From Cytophagaceae bacterium (GTDB lineage Bacteria; Bacteroidota; Bacteroidia; Cytophagales; Spirosomataceae): a stretch of DNA of 64,000 nt. The DNA lies in assembly GCA_016722655.1 (NCBI GenBank), contig JADKIR010000004.1:2666001-2730000 (forward strand). The letters are read 5' to 3'. Below are positions 54,659 through 62,304 of the stretch, one piece after another (position 1 is the stretch's first letter; every line of letters starts with the position of its first letter). Under the pieces are notes generated by a model, which was not told the origin of the DNA, searched no databases, and was given only the letters and a program-made list of their open reading frames with translations. The translations under genes and the position numbers were made by a program.

Positions 54659-55198
54659 ATTAAAAAATTAGTTCAAATATCAATCATTGGGTTCCTGTTA
54701 GTTTATCTATTGGGAATGAGTTTTTTTGAATATTATGTATTCGAAAATTCTAAAAACGCTGATAGTGAGATATTTTATAATCTTAAAGGTAATACACTTG
54801 AAATTAAGTTTCCTTTTCAAATGCCTTATTTGGCGGAAGCCCGATTCTATGAGCATAAGGGATATCTGGCGGTTTTTGAAGGTGAAATTTACCGTTCCAA
54901 ATCGAAAATATTTTCAAATGATACGCTCACTACAGTATTTGAGAAAGAAGAAATAACTGGAAAGGGAGTTTTTGAACTTATCAATCAGGTATATGAAAAC
55001 TTTGGTCATAAGGATACTCCTCTCAACCATTTAAATGATTTTTTGAAGAATCTCTGCAAATTATACCATAATCAAAACGTCGGATTTTTGACTTTTTTCT
55101 GGAATTCTAAACTTGAGAAATCTATTTTTCATTACCTGGATTTTTATGAAAGCTCACCAGTCAAAAATTACTCTCCTCCTCCGATTTTCTTAAGCTAA
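54659..55198 (+). CDS. Membrane-anchored hypothetical protein, probable ATT start
   Basis: The only ATG/TTG codons (54716, 54710) would remove the N-terminus, yet the frame is open upstream to a TAA at 54644 and encodes a typical anchor: an ATT codon at 54659 followed by KKLVQISIIGFLLVYLLG, i.e. a basic start then one membrane helix. Reading ATT as start gives ~179 residues. The soluble part (FYNLKGNTLEIKFPF... SPPPIFLS) is not recognised. Either a rare AUU start or a mutated ATG (ATG to ATT) is implied. It follows the Wzi-like gene by 95 bp on the same strand. Confidence 0.6.
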   Translation: MKKLVQISIIGFLLVYLLGMSFFEYYVFENSKNADSEIFYNLKGNTLEIKFPFQMPYLAEARFYEHKGYLAVFEGEIYRSKSKIFSNDTLTTVFEKEEITGKGVFELINQVYENFGHKDTPLNHLNDFLKNLCKLYHNQNVGFLTFFWNSKLEKSIFHYLDFYESSPVKNYSPPPIFLS

Positions 55199-55436
55199 AA
55201 ATTTATTGATCAGTATTTTACCTTTTAAAAGCGGTATGATTTATTTCATATTTCCCGCCTTTGGTTTAAATATTGTTTCTTATTTTATTACAATAACGCA
55301 TATCCTGTAATTTGATTTTTTTCAAATCATATTAAGGGTATTTGAATAAAATTTAATCTAAAATAGTATCCCGGAATTGTCGCTTATTTCTAAGATGTCA
55401 ATTCAATATTTCAATCGAAAAATAATTAAATTAACA

Positions 55437-57605
55437 ATGAAAAGACTAATATATTTTTTAGGATTTTTAGCTTTCTCAAATACAGTTTTAGGTCAGGTAA
55501 AAAATGATACATCTTTGTTTTTAAGCCCATTGAACGTTCATGAGCAAAGGGGCCAATACAATATGCAAAGCCTTCCCAATATTCAGGGCACCTATATTTT
55601 TTCCGGGAAAAAAACAGAAAAAATTGAAATCCAGGGTCTTGATGCGAGTATTGCAGATAAAAATCCAAGGCAGATTTTCTCAAAAATCCCCGGAATTTTT
55701 ATCTACGATATGGATGGTACCGGTAACCAGATCAATATTTCGGCACGTGGCCTTGACCCGCATCGGGGCTGGGAGTTTAACATAAGAAAAGATGGGGTAA
55801 TTACTAACACCGACCTTTATGGTTATCCGGCTAGTCATTTTTCGCTGCCAATGGAGGCTGTTCAAAACATAGAGCTGGTGCGAGGTACGGGTTCTTTACA
55901 ATATGGCTCACAGTTTGGCGGAATGCTCAATTATATTTCGAAAGAGCCAACTACCGAAAAGAAAATTCAATATCAGACAACCAATACCATCGGGTCGTTT
56001 GGATTGATGAGTACTTACCACGAGATTCAGGGTAAGTTAGGGAAATTCAGGTATTTTATTTATGCCAACAAACGCTCTTTGAAAGGGTATCGGGAGTCAT
56101 CGGCCTCAGATTCTGATGCAGAATCGATTAAATTGATTTACAAGCCTGGTGAGCGATTCTCCGCTAAACTCGATGTGTCACATTCCAACTATGTGATTCA
56201 GCTGGCCGGGCCATTGTCTGATGCCATGTTTGAGAAAGACCCCACAATGGCTATTAGAAACAGGAATTACTACCAACCCAATATTTACATTCCATCTTTG
56301 ACTTTAAACTGGAAGATTTCTGAAACTTCTCAGATTTCATGGCTTACCTCGGCAGTTTATGGTCAACGAAACAGTGTGATGTTTGACAAACCTTCTAATG
56401 TGGTTGATGCTATCGACCCAGTTACGCTGCAATATGCTAAGCGTCAGGTAGATATTGATAATTACCATTCTCATAATTCTGAGTTGAGATACTTGAAAAA
56501 TTATACATTGGGCAAAGTGGAAGGCAATTTGTCGGCAGGAGTTCAGGTTTTTTGGAATGATTTACATCGCAGACAGCAAGGAGTAGGTACTGCAGCTTCT
56601 GACTATGATTTGAGCATAGAAGGTAAGTTTGGCCGAGATCTCAATTTGATTAGCAAAAACGTTGCACTTTTTGTTGAAAACCAATTCAAATTCGGTAAAA
56701 AAGTAAGCCTAAGCCCGGGATTTAGAGTCGAAAACGGGTTTTCAGAGTTTGAGGGATATCTGAAATATGCCGAGCTGGTGCCTTTCAGAATGAACCATAA
56801 GTTTCCGCTTTTTGGCATAAATGGACAGATTGAAATTAATCAAAACTCGAATATCTATGGCGGATGGTCGCAAGCTTACAGGCCGATTGTATTCAAAGAT
56901 TTGATACCGGGATCAATTTATGAAAAAACAGACCCCAATATTCAGGATTCAAAAGGCTGGAATACCGAACTGGGCTACAGAATACAAAATGATAACTGGA
57001 AAATCGACCTCAATTATTTTGGTTTAATGTACCGAAAACGCTCAGGAACCATCGCCTATGAAGAGGCCGGTACAGCCTTTAATATTTTGAGAACCAATAT
57101 TGGGGATTCATATTCCAATGGTCTGGAGTCACTCATTGAATATAAAGTTAAGACAGGAAAAAGCACCAACATTACCGTATTTACTTCTACAGCCTATATT
57201 GATGCCCGGTATATCAATGGCAATATAAAAGTGGGTGACAAAAACGTGGACATAAAAGGGAATAAAGTGGAAAGTACGCCTCCGGTCATCAGTCGGAACG
57301 GCTTCACGCTTCGCCACAAAAAATACAGCGGGACGGTGCTCTACAGCTACACCGCCAAAAGCTATGCCGATGCCCTGAATACCGAAATGCCCTCTGCTAC
57401 CGGTTCGGTAGGTCTTGTACCTGGTTATGGATTATTAGATTTTAATCAGACATTTAGAGTAGGAGCCAACATGGTATTGAAGCTCAATGCCAACAATATT
57501 TTTGATAAGCAATATTTCACCAAGCGACCGCAGTTTTACCCCGGTCCGGGAATATGGCCATCAGATGGAAGAAACTTCAACTTCTCAGTAAGTTTTGGGG
57601 TTTAG
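55437..57605 (+). CDS. TonB-dependent outer membrane receptor, FecA-like
   Basis: This ~722-residue barrel from the ATG at 55437 has a signal peptide (KRLIYFLGFLAFSNTVLGQ) and a plug domain (about 70-190) with ADKNPRQIFSKIPGIFIYD and INISARGLDPHRGWEFNIR, then IELVRGTGSLQYGSQFGGML. The C-terminus (NANNIFDKQYFTKRPQFYPG) ends with the aromatic barrel signature FSVSFGV. It most resembles ferric dicitrate/siderophore receptors. No TonB box regulator or sigma/anti-sigma pair is adjacent. Ligand uncertain. Confidence 0.9.
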   Translation: MKRLIYFLGFLAFSNTVLGQVKNDTSLFLSPLNVHEQRGQYNMQSLPNIQGTYIFSGKKTEKIEIQGLDASIADKNPRQIFSKIPGIFIYDMDGTGNQINISARGLDPHRGWEFNIRKDGVITNTDLYGYPASHFSLPMEAVQNIELVRGTGSLQYGSQFGGMLNYISKEPTTEKKIQYQTTNTIGSFGLMSTYHEIQGKLGKFRYFIYANKRSLKGYRESSASDSDAESIKLIYKPGERFSAKLDVSHSNYVIQLAGPLSDAMFEKDPTMAIRNRNYYQPNIYIPSLTLNWKISETSQISWLTSAVYGQRNSVMFDKPSNVVDAIDPVTLQYAKRQVDIDNYHSHNSELRYLKNYTLGKVEGNLSAGVQVFWNDLHRRQQGVGTAASDYDLSIEGKFGRDLNLISKNVALFVENQFKFGKKVSLSPGFRVENGFSEFEGYLKYAELVPFRMNHKFPLFGINGQIEINQNSNIYGGWSQAYRPIVFKDLIPGSIYEKTDPNIQDSKGWNTELGYRIQNDNWKIDLNYFGLMYRKRSGTIAYEEAGTAFNILRTNIGDSYSNGLESLIEYKVKTGKSTNITVFTSTAYIDARYINGNIKVGDKNVDIKGNKVESTPPVISRNGFTLRHKKYSGTVLYSYTAKSYADALNTEMPSATGSVGLVPGYGLLDFNQTFRVGANMVLKLNANNIFDKQYFTKRPQFYPGPGIWPSDGRNFNFSVSFGV

Positions 57606-57614
57606 TAAACAGGA

Positions 57615-57642
57615 AACGGAGCTGCGAGGCTCCGTTTTTTTT
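57615..57642 (+). terminator. Rho-independent terminator after the TonB receptor gene
   Basis: AACGGAGC (57615-57622) and GCTCCGTT (57629-57636) form an 8-bp stem with loop TGCGAG, followed by T residues. Confidence 0.9.
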
Positions 57643-57782
57643 ATTCTTACTATAAAATGTCTGAACTTTGATTTTTAGGATTCATTTGATTACGAAAATT
57701 ATTGGTAGTATTTTTTTTCTAAAATTCACCCAAAGTTTAGTTTCAAAATCCCTAAAAAATTAAATATACCACGGTTCAGACA

Positions 57783-58874
57783 TTATTCCCGCTCATATAT
57801 ATGCAGGGTGTTTTTCGAATCTAGTGCGTATATTTTATTGCCTGATACAATAGGTTGACCCGGTTTAAAATATGCCCCCTCTTTTCTGGCATCGGCATAG
57901 GTATAATGATCCTCGATTTTTAAGGATTGGGTATTGAAAATTCCAATTACACTTTGAAAACCTCCCAATTGGTCATCAAATGCCCTGAAACCAATTTTAT
58001 TACCCTCTATTGAGGAAGATTGAAGACCGTTGATTCCTTTTTCTTGTGCCATTTCTCTGATATTCAGAGCTGTAATTTTTCCTGTTTGGGTGTCGAAGGA
58101 CAAATAATCATCAAGTATGGCGTGTACGAAGGTTTCCCCATCGTTGAAAACCCAATTTGTGTTTAATCCCGATCCAAGAAAATGCGTTTCACCATTGATT
58201 TCGTATTGGTCGGTTTCGAAAAGTAAATGTCCTGTGTTGACATAAAGGCCAATAATCTTTTCGAGTTTGGCATTCACTTTATTACCATTCGGAATTTCAA
58301 CGAAACGGCTATAGCCACATACCACCACCAAAGTCTGCCCAAATACCCCCAATATTTTGCTCACTTTCTCTGCCCCCAGTCCGGTTATAGCATATTGCCA
58401 GAGAGTGGTTTCGGTCAGATGGTTGTAGAATGTAATTGAATTGAAATTTTCATCTCCTGACTCAAAAAGAACCAGGTATTTATTGTTACTGAACAAAATT
58501 TTTAGTTTTGAGTCGTTTATTATGGTTTTTTCTTTTTGCTTAAGCAAAATGTTATACTTAATAATTTTGCTCGAAAAATCTTCTATTTTGAATTCATAAC
58601 ATATATAAATACTTTCGTTCATCGAATTGAAAAAAGGTGAGATATATTCTAAGTCAAATAATTTGGATGAATTTAGATCTTCACAATAAGTGTTTAATTT
58701 ACCTTTTTCACCAAAGAAAAAGTTTTTTTTACTATCAATATATGCAAGTGTTTCAACATTACTTTTTATCAATTTATTATTCAAGAATACTTCCCCAGTA
58801 ATTGACAAATACAAAAGACCATTTTCCAAAATAGAAAATTGGTTAACACAAATAATTCTGGAATTAATTTTCAT
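57783..58874 (-). CDS. PQQ/beta-propeller-like repeat protein, array copy 1
   Basis: This 363-residue protein without a signal peptide shares a block with the two genes upstream: TETTLWQYAITGLGAEKVSK then ILGVFGQTLVVV (about 155-187), and the last residues LDSKNTLHIYERE. Outside these the sequence is unique. The repeated strand-turn pattern (KIIGLYVNTGHLLFETDQYE, IYALDSKNTLHIYE) fits a small PQQ-like propeller. It is the most diverged copy and has lost a preceding ~64-residue partner; a bare copy of the 23-bp motif lies downstream at 57660. Function unknown. Confidence 0.75.
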   Translation of the reverse strand: MKINSRIICVNQFSILENGLLYLSITGEVFLNNKLIKSNVETLAYIDSKKNFFFGEKGKLNTYCEDLNSSKLFDLEYISPFFNSMNESIYICYEFKIEDFSSKIIKYNILLKQKEKTIINDSKLKILFSNNKYLVLFESGDENFNSITFYNHLTETTLWQYAITGLGAEKVSKILGVFGQTLVVVCGYSRFVEIPNGNKVNAKLEKIIGLYVNTGHLLFETDQYEINGETHFLGSGLNTNWVFNDGETFVHAILDDYLSFDTQTGKITALNIREMAQEKGINGLQSSSIEGNKIGFRAFDDQLGGFQSVIGIFNTQSLKIEDHYTYADARKEGAYFKPGQPIVSGNKIYALDSKNTLHIYERE

Positions 58875-59005
58875 TTGATATCGATAAAATTAAAGAGTAT
58901 TGAGTTTGTTGAATTAACTTTATTCTGGAAGTCTGAAAACTTGATTTTTTTATTTTATATAAAATTAAAGTTTTGTTTTTAAATCTCAAAAATCATGATA
59001 ATCTT

Positions 59006-59651
59006 ATAAACCACGGTTCAGACATTATTCCCGGTCATATATATGCAGGGTGTTTTGATTATCCAGTACATAAAATTTCTCTTTGGTGGCCTTTACTTTT
59101 TGAGGGCCTATGCTTATGGGTCTGCCATTTTCTGAAAGGATTACATCCAAAAACTCCAGTTGGTCGGTTTTACGATTGAAAATTCCGGCTCCGGAATACA
59201 TCCCATAGCCAGGTACTGAGGTTCTGAAATAGATATACTCTTCGTCGGCATCGCAGATATCAAAAGCATAGGCATCCATCTTGTATTTGCCAAATGATAG
59301 TGGGGACTTGAAAATATTTATCCATTTGAGAATATTGCCTGAAGAGCCTTCGAATTCAGAATAGACACCTCCCTCAAATAATATCAGTTTGCCTGTTATA
59401 GTATCAGCATATATACATGAAAGCTTTACAGGATGAACTTTGCCATGTAGTTCTGCCGCAAATATCTCCTCGTGCTTCCAAAGCAACTGGCATGACTGAA
59501 CATCAAGGCCAAGAAGCATATAGGTGTATTCGCGTATTTGCCCGACCACCACCAAAGTCTGCCCAAATACCCCCAATATTTTGCTCACTTTCTCTGCCCC
59601 CAGGTCGGTTATAGCATATTGCCAGAGGGTGGTTTCGGTGGGGAGGTGGAA
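59006..59651 (-). repeat. Long direct repeat, copy A (C-terminal half of array gene 2)
   Basis: This ~646-bp block is nearly identical to 60843-61489. It covers the last ~205 codons of the 59025-60086 gene plus ~19 bp beyond the stop. Differences are scattered single bases. Confidence 0.92.
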
Positions 59652-60086
59652 GGAGTGAATAATTTGATTTTCATCTATATAATAGTAGCTATTTTCTATT
59701 AAATCTCCATTCCAACTTGAAAATTCTTTTCTTGAAGTATAAGTGATTTTTTTTTGAATTAAGTCATATTGGCTAATGAAATAATATGTACTGTCATTGC
59801 TTGTTTTTGTAACTAGCACTTTATTTCTATAGTTACTTTTAAAAACAATGTTAAAATCTAATAATTCATAAAAAATTTTAACTAAATCAAAAATAAAAGT
59901 TTGAGAAGGGTTTACAGGAATTATTAAAAAATCACCGTCAGCAAACATTGATGCACCATCAAATTTGAATTCATTAAATTCAAGCTCATTATTAAGTGAT
60001 TTAATAACTCTGTCCTTGTTTGCTAAAAAAACGTTATTTTTAGTAACACAATAATTTGTTACATATTGAATTCTTTTGATTTTCAT
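59025..60086 (-). CDS. PQQ/beta-propeller-like repeat protein, array copy 2
   Basis: This 353-residue cytosolic protein has a unique N-terminal half (~1-147, strand-rich, e.g. FIFDLVKIFYELLDFNIVFK) joined at HLPTETTLWQYAITDLGAEK to a C-terminal half almost identical to copy 3. The latter has propeller-like units such as TYMLLGLDVQSCQLLWKHEE, VYSEFEGSSGNILKWINIF and FYVLDNQNTLHIYDRE. The ATG overlaps the stop of the 64-residue gene (ATGA), so the two are translationally coupled. No enzyme motif is seen; a binding or immunity-type role is speculation. Confidence 0.78.
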   Translation of the reverse strand: MKIKRIQYVTNYCVTKNNVFLANKDRVIKSLNNELEFNEFKFDGASMFADGDFLIIPVNPSQTFIFDLVKIFYELLDFNIVFKSNYRNKVLVTKTSNDSTYYFISQYDLIQKKITYTSRKEFSSWNGDLIENSYYYIDENQIIHSFHLPTETTLWQYAITDLGAEKVSKILGVFGQTLVVVGQIREYTYMLLGLDVQSCQLLWKHEEIFAAELHGKVHPVKLSCIYADTITGKLILFEGGVYSEFEGSSGNILKWINIFKSPLSFGKYKMDAYAFDICDADEEYIYFRTSVPGYGMYSGAGIFNRKTDQLEFLDVILSENGRPISIGPQKVKATKEKFYVLDNQNTLHIYDRE

Positions 60087-60277
60087 TTTACTGCTATGAA
60101 TGAATATAGTATTGATTCTGTGTCATTTATTAAGGTTTTAAAGAAAGTTAAAGCATCATTTTCATTTCTTGTTCCAAATAATTTCCCAGCCCCCCTAAAC
60201 CCTGTATTATTCCAAAAAGTATCGAAGAGTGGGTAAATATCTGAACTTTGATATTTAGGATTCATTTGAGTACGCAT
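60083..60277 (-). CDS. Small partner protein of the array, copy 2
   Basis: This 64-residue protein (MNPKYQSSDIYPLFDTFWNN from the second Met, 60265) is coupled by ATGA overlap to the propeller-like gene. Its relative at 61917-62114 shares the first ~25 residues and the hydrophobic end (ILYSFIAVK / LIYQFISIK), with a variable acidic middle. No family is recognised. Conservation of the pair argues for a functional partnership. Confidence 0.65.
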   Translation of the reverse strand: MRTQMNPKYQSSDIYPLFDTFWNNTGFRGAGKLFGTRNENDALTFFKTLINDTESILYSFIAVK

Positions 60278-60450
60278 AATAGTCTGAACTTTGATTTTTA
60301 GGATTTAATTGATTACGGTGATTATGGGCTGATTTTTTATTTTATATAAAATTAAAGTTTTGTTTTTAAATCTCAAAAATCATCATAATCTTATAAATCA
60401 TAGTTTAGACTTTGAATTTTTTGTTTTGTAATCGTTTAAAAAACAGGCTT
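60267..60450. repeat. Duplicated spacer, copy A
   Basis: About 185 bp between the small gene and the GxxExxY gene, including the gene's 3' end, repeated at 62104-62290 with few differences. A shorter part (ATTTTATATAAAATTAAAG...AATC) also occurs at 58945-59010, upstream of copy 1's start. Confidence 0.85.
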
Positions 60451-60800
60451 CTTTCACCAAAATTAATCAATAAACCGACTTCGAGATTATAGGCCTCCAG
60501 ATAATTGATAGCTTGAGCATAATGCACATCTTCGAGTTGCGTAATGGCTTTTAATTCAACAGAAATAACCTCCTCAACCAGAAAGTCGACTCGACGTGTT
60601 CCTAAATGTTGATTACGGTAATAAATGGGCATTTCAAATTCTCTGCGAAAAGCGATGCCCTCTAACCTCATCTCAATTTCCAGAGCTCTTTGGTATATTA
60701 CCTCTTGAAATCCGTTCCCCAATGTGCTGTGTACTCTCATAGCACAACCTATTATTTTTGAGGTTTGGTCTGCGTATTTATATTTAGTTTTTTCTTCCAT
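60405..60800 (-). CDS. GxxExxY family protein (PD-(D/E)xK-like)
   Basis: This 131-residue protein has HSTLGNGFQEVIYQRALEIE (GxxExxY, about 24-43) and RRVDFLVEEVISVELKA (about 69-85), the D...ExK pattern of this nuclease-like family of unknown role. It lies between array copies 2 and 3. Its last ~16 codons are repeated as a remnant at 62243-62292. Confidence 0.88.
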   Translation of the reverse strand: MEEKTKYKYADQTSKIIGCAMRVHSTLGNGFQEVIYQRALEIEMRLEGIAFRREFEMPIYYRNQHLGTRRVDFLVEEVISVELKAITQLEDVHYAQAINYLEAYNLEVGLLINFGERSLFFKRLQNKKFKV

Positions 60801-60842
60801 GTTATGTTAAATTTATATCATCATCAAAATCCCAAAAAACAA

Positions 60843-61489
60843 ATAAACCACGGTTCAGACATTATTCCCGGTCATATATATGCAGGGTGTTTTGATTATC
60901 CAGTACATAAAATTTCTCTTTGGTGGCCTTTACTTTTTGAGGGCCTATGCTTATGGGTCTGCCATTTTCTGAAAGGATTACATCCAAAAATTCCAGTTGG
61001 TCGGTTTTACGATTGAAAATTCCGGCTCCTGAATACATCCCATAGCCAGGCACTGAGGTTCTGAAATAGATATACTCTTCGTCGGCATCGCAGATATCAA
61101 AAGCATAGGCATCCATCTTGTATTTGCCAAATGATAGTGGAGACTTGAAAATATTTATCCATTTGAGAATATTGCCTGAAGAGCCTTCGAATTCAGAATA
61201 GACACCTGCCTCAAATAAAATTACCTTGCCTGTTCCAGAATCAGCATATATACATGAAAGCTTTACGGGATGAACTTTGCCATGTAGTTCTGCCGCAAAT
61301 ATCTCCTCGTGCTTCCAAAGCACCTGGCCTGACTGAACATCAAGGCCAAGAAGCATATAGGTGTATTCGCGTATATAGCCCACTACCACCAAAGTCTGCC
61401 CAAATACCCCCAATATTTTGCTCACTTTCTCTGCCCCCAGGTCGGCTATAGCATATTGCCAGAGGGTGGTTTCGGTGGGGAGGTGGAAG
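60843..61489 (-). repeat. Long direct repeat, copy B (C-terminal half of array gene 3)
   Basis: Near-identical to 59006-59651. The match stops abruptly at the codons for HLPTETT on the 5' side, beyond which the genes are unrelated, a sharp mosaic border. Confidence 0.92.
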
Positions 61490-61920
61490 TTGCCAATATC
61501 TGATTGATTCTTGGTTTTATAAAAAATGTAAGGTAAGCATACTTTGTGATGGATTGATTTTGAATTAATATTGTTTATTTTCTTAATTTTTTGATCAAGC
61601 AAATTGTAATTAAAATATTCATAGGTTTTTGTTAGCCTATCATAGTTTAAACCTAAAAATGCTTGATTTTCAAAGCAAATTTCTGCATCAATTGGATAGT
61701 TATGTTTTATTAATTCATTTTTTTGATTAAGCTGAATAGAAACCAAATTTTCATTTTCCTGTTTATGAAAAAACGCAAATTCATTTTTAACACCGAAACT
61801 TTCGATATCAATTAATTTTAATTTCCCATCTTGAAAAATATTTTTGTTTTGTAAAAAAATTAATGAATTTCCAAAAACAAAAAAGCTTTGTATATCTTTT
61901 TCTTTTAAAATATTTTTCAT
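60862..61920 (-). CDS. PQQ/beta-propeller-like repeat protein, array copy 3
   Basis: This 352-residue protein has a unique N-terminal half (~1-147; KNILKEKDIQSFFVFGNSLI, ILIDIESFGVK-like strands) and a C-terminal half nearly identical to copy 2, including TYMLLGLDVQSGQVLWKHEE, the PQQ-like pattern with intact GQVLWK. Its ATG overlaps the stop of the 65-residue gene by 4 bp. There is no signal peptide. Function unknown. Confidence 0.78.
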   Translation of the reverse strand: MKNILKEKDIQSFFVFGNSLIFLQNKNIFQDGKLKLIDIESFGVKNEFAFFHKQENENLVSIQLNQKNELIKHNYPIDAEICFENQAFLGLNYDRLTKTYEYFNYNLLDQKIKKINNINSKSIHHKVCLPYIFYKTKNQSDIGNFHLPTETTLWQYAIADLGAEKVSKILGVFGQTLVVVGYIREYTYMLLGLDVQSGQVLWKHEEIFAAELHGKVHPVKLSCIYADSGTGKVILFEAGVYSEFEGSSGNILKWINIFKSPLSFGKYKMDAYAFDICDADEEYIYFRTSVPGYGMYSGAGIFNRKTDQLEFLDVILSENGRPISIGPQKVKATKEKFYVLDNQNTLHIYDRE

Positions 61921-62114
61921 TTTATACTAATAAATTGATATATCAACGAATTAATGTCATTAACTAAACCTTCGAACTCGTCTTTTGCGGCCTCTTTTTG
62001 GGTATCTAATTTATTTTCAAACACCGTCCCTCTCAGCTCCGTATTATTCCAAAAAGTATCGAAGAGTGGGAAAATGTCTGAGCTTTGATATTTAGGATTC
62101 ATTTGATTATGCAT
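61917..62114 (-). CDS. Small partner protein of the array, copy 3
   Basis: This 65-residue protein starts MNPKYQSSDIFPLFDTFWNN from the second Met (62102) and ends NDINSLIYQFISIK; the middle (ENKLDTQKEAAKDEFEGL) differs from copy 2. It is coupled to the propeller-like gene by ATGA overlap. No family recognised. Confidence 0.65.
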   Translation of the reverse strand: MHNQMNPKYQSSDIFPLFDTFWNNTELRGTVFENKLDTQKEAAKDEFEGLVNDINSLIYQFISIK

Positions 62115-62290
62115 AATAGTCTGAACTTTGATTTTTATGATTTAATTGATTACGGTGATTATGGGCTGATTTTTTTATTTTATATAAATTTAAAGTTTTG
62201 TTTTTAAATCTCAAAAATCATCATAATCTAATAAATCATAATTTAGACTTTGAATTTTTTATTTTGTAATCGTTTAAAAAACAGGCTTCT
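62104..62290. repeat. Duplicated spacer, copy B
   Basis: Matches 60267-60450 and brings along the 3' end of the GxxExxY gene, showing that a unit of gene end plus spacer plus small gene was duplicated. Confidence 0.85.
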
Positions 62291-62292
62291 CT
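62243..62292 (-). pseudogene. 3' remnant of a second GxxExxY gene
   Basis: On the minus strand this reads RSLFFKRLQNKKFKV-stop, the last ~15 codons of the 60405-60800 gene (one or two changes), with nothing of the rest. It lies directly after rarA, so the duplication joined here at the rarA end. Confidence 0.85.
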
Positions 62293-62304
62293 CCCTTAAA
62301 ATCA

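Larger units (their letters stand above)
57660..62142. repeat. 23-bp motif TCTGAACTTTGATTTTTAGGATT, five copies
   Basis: Copies are at 57660-57682, 60240-60262, 60283-60305, 62077-62099 and 62120-62142 (each with 0-2 changes). Two overlie the 5' end of the ~64-residue genes (coding for NPKYQSSD on the minus strand), two lie just upstream of them, and one stands alone beside the array end with no gene left. The pattern marks the cassette borders. The stated range covers the set, not a continuous repeat. Confidence 0.85.

Noticed and set aside
54716..55198. Soluble 160-residue protein starting at the ATG at 54716
   Set aside because: The open frame upstream encodes a textbook membrane anchor directly preceding it, so the short start is less likely; kept as an alternative.
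59417..59614. Plus-strand 65-codon frame repeated at 61254-61451
   Set aside because: It is the antisense of the duplicated propeller-gene C-terminal half; its repetition only reflects the DNA duplication.
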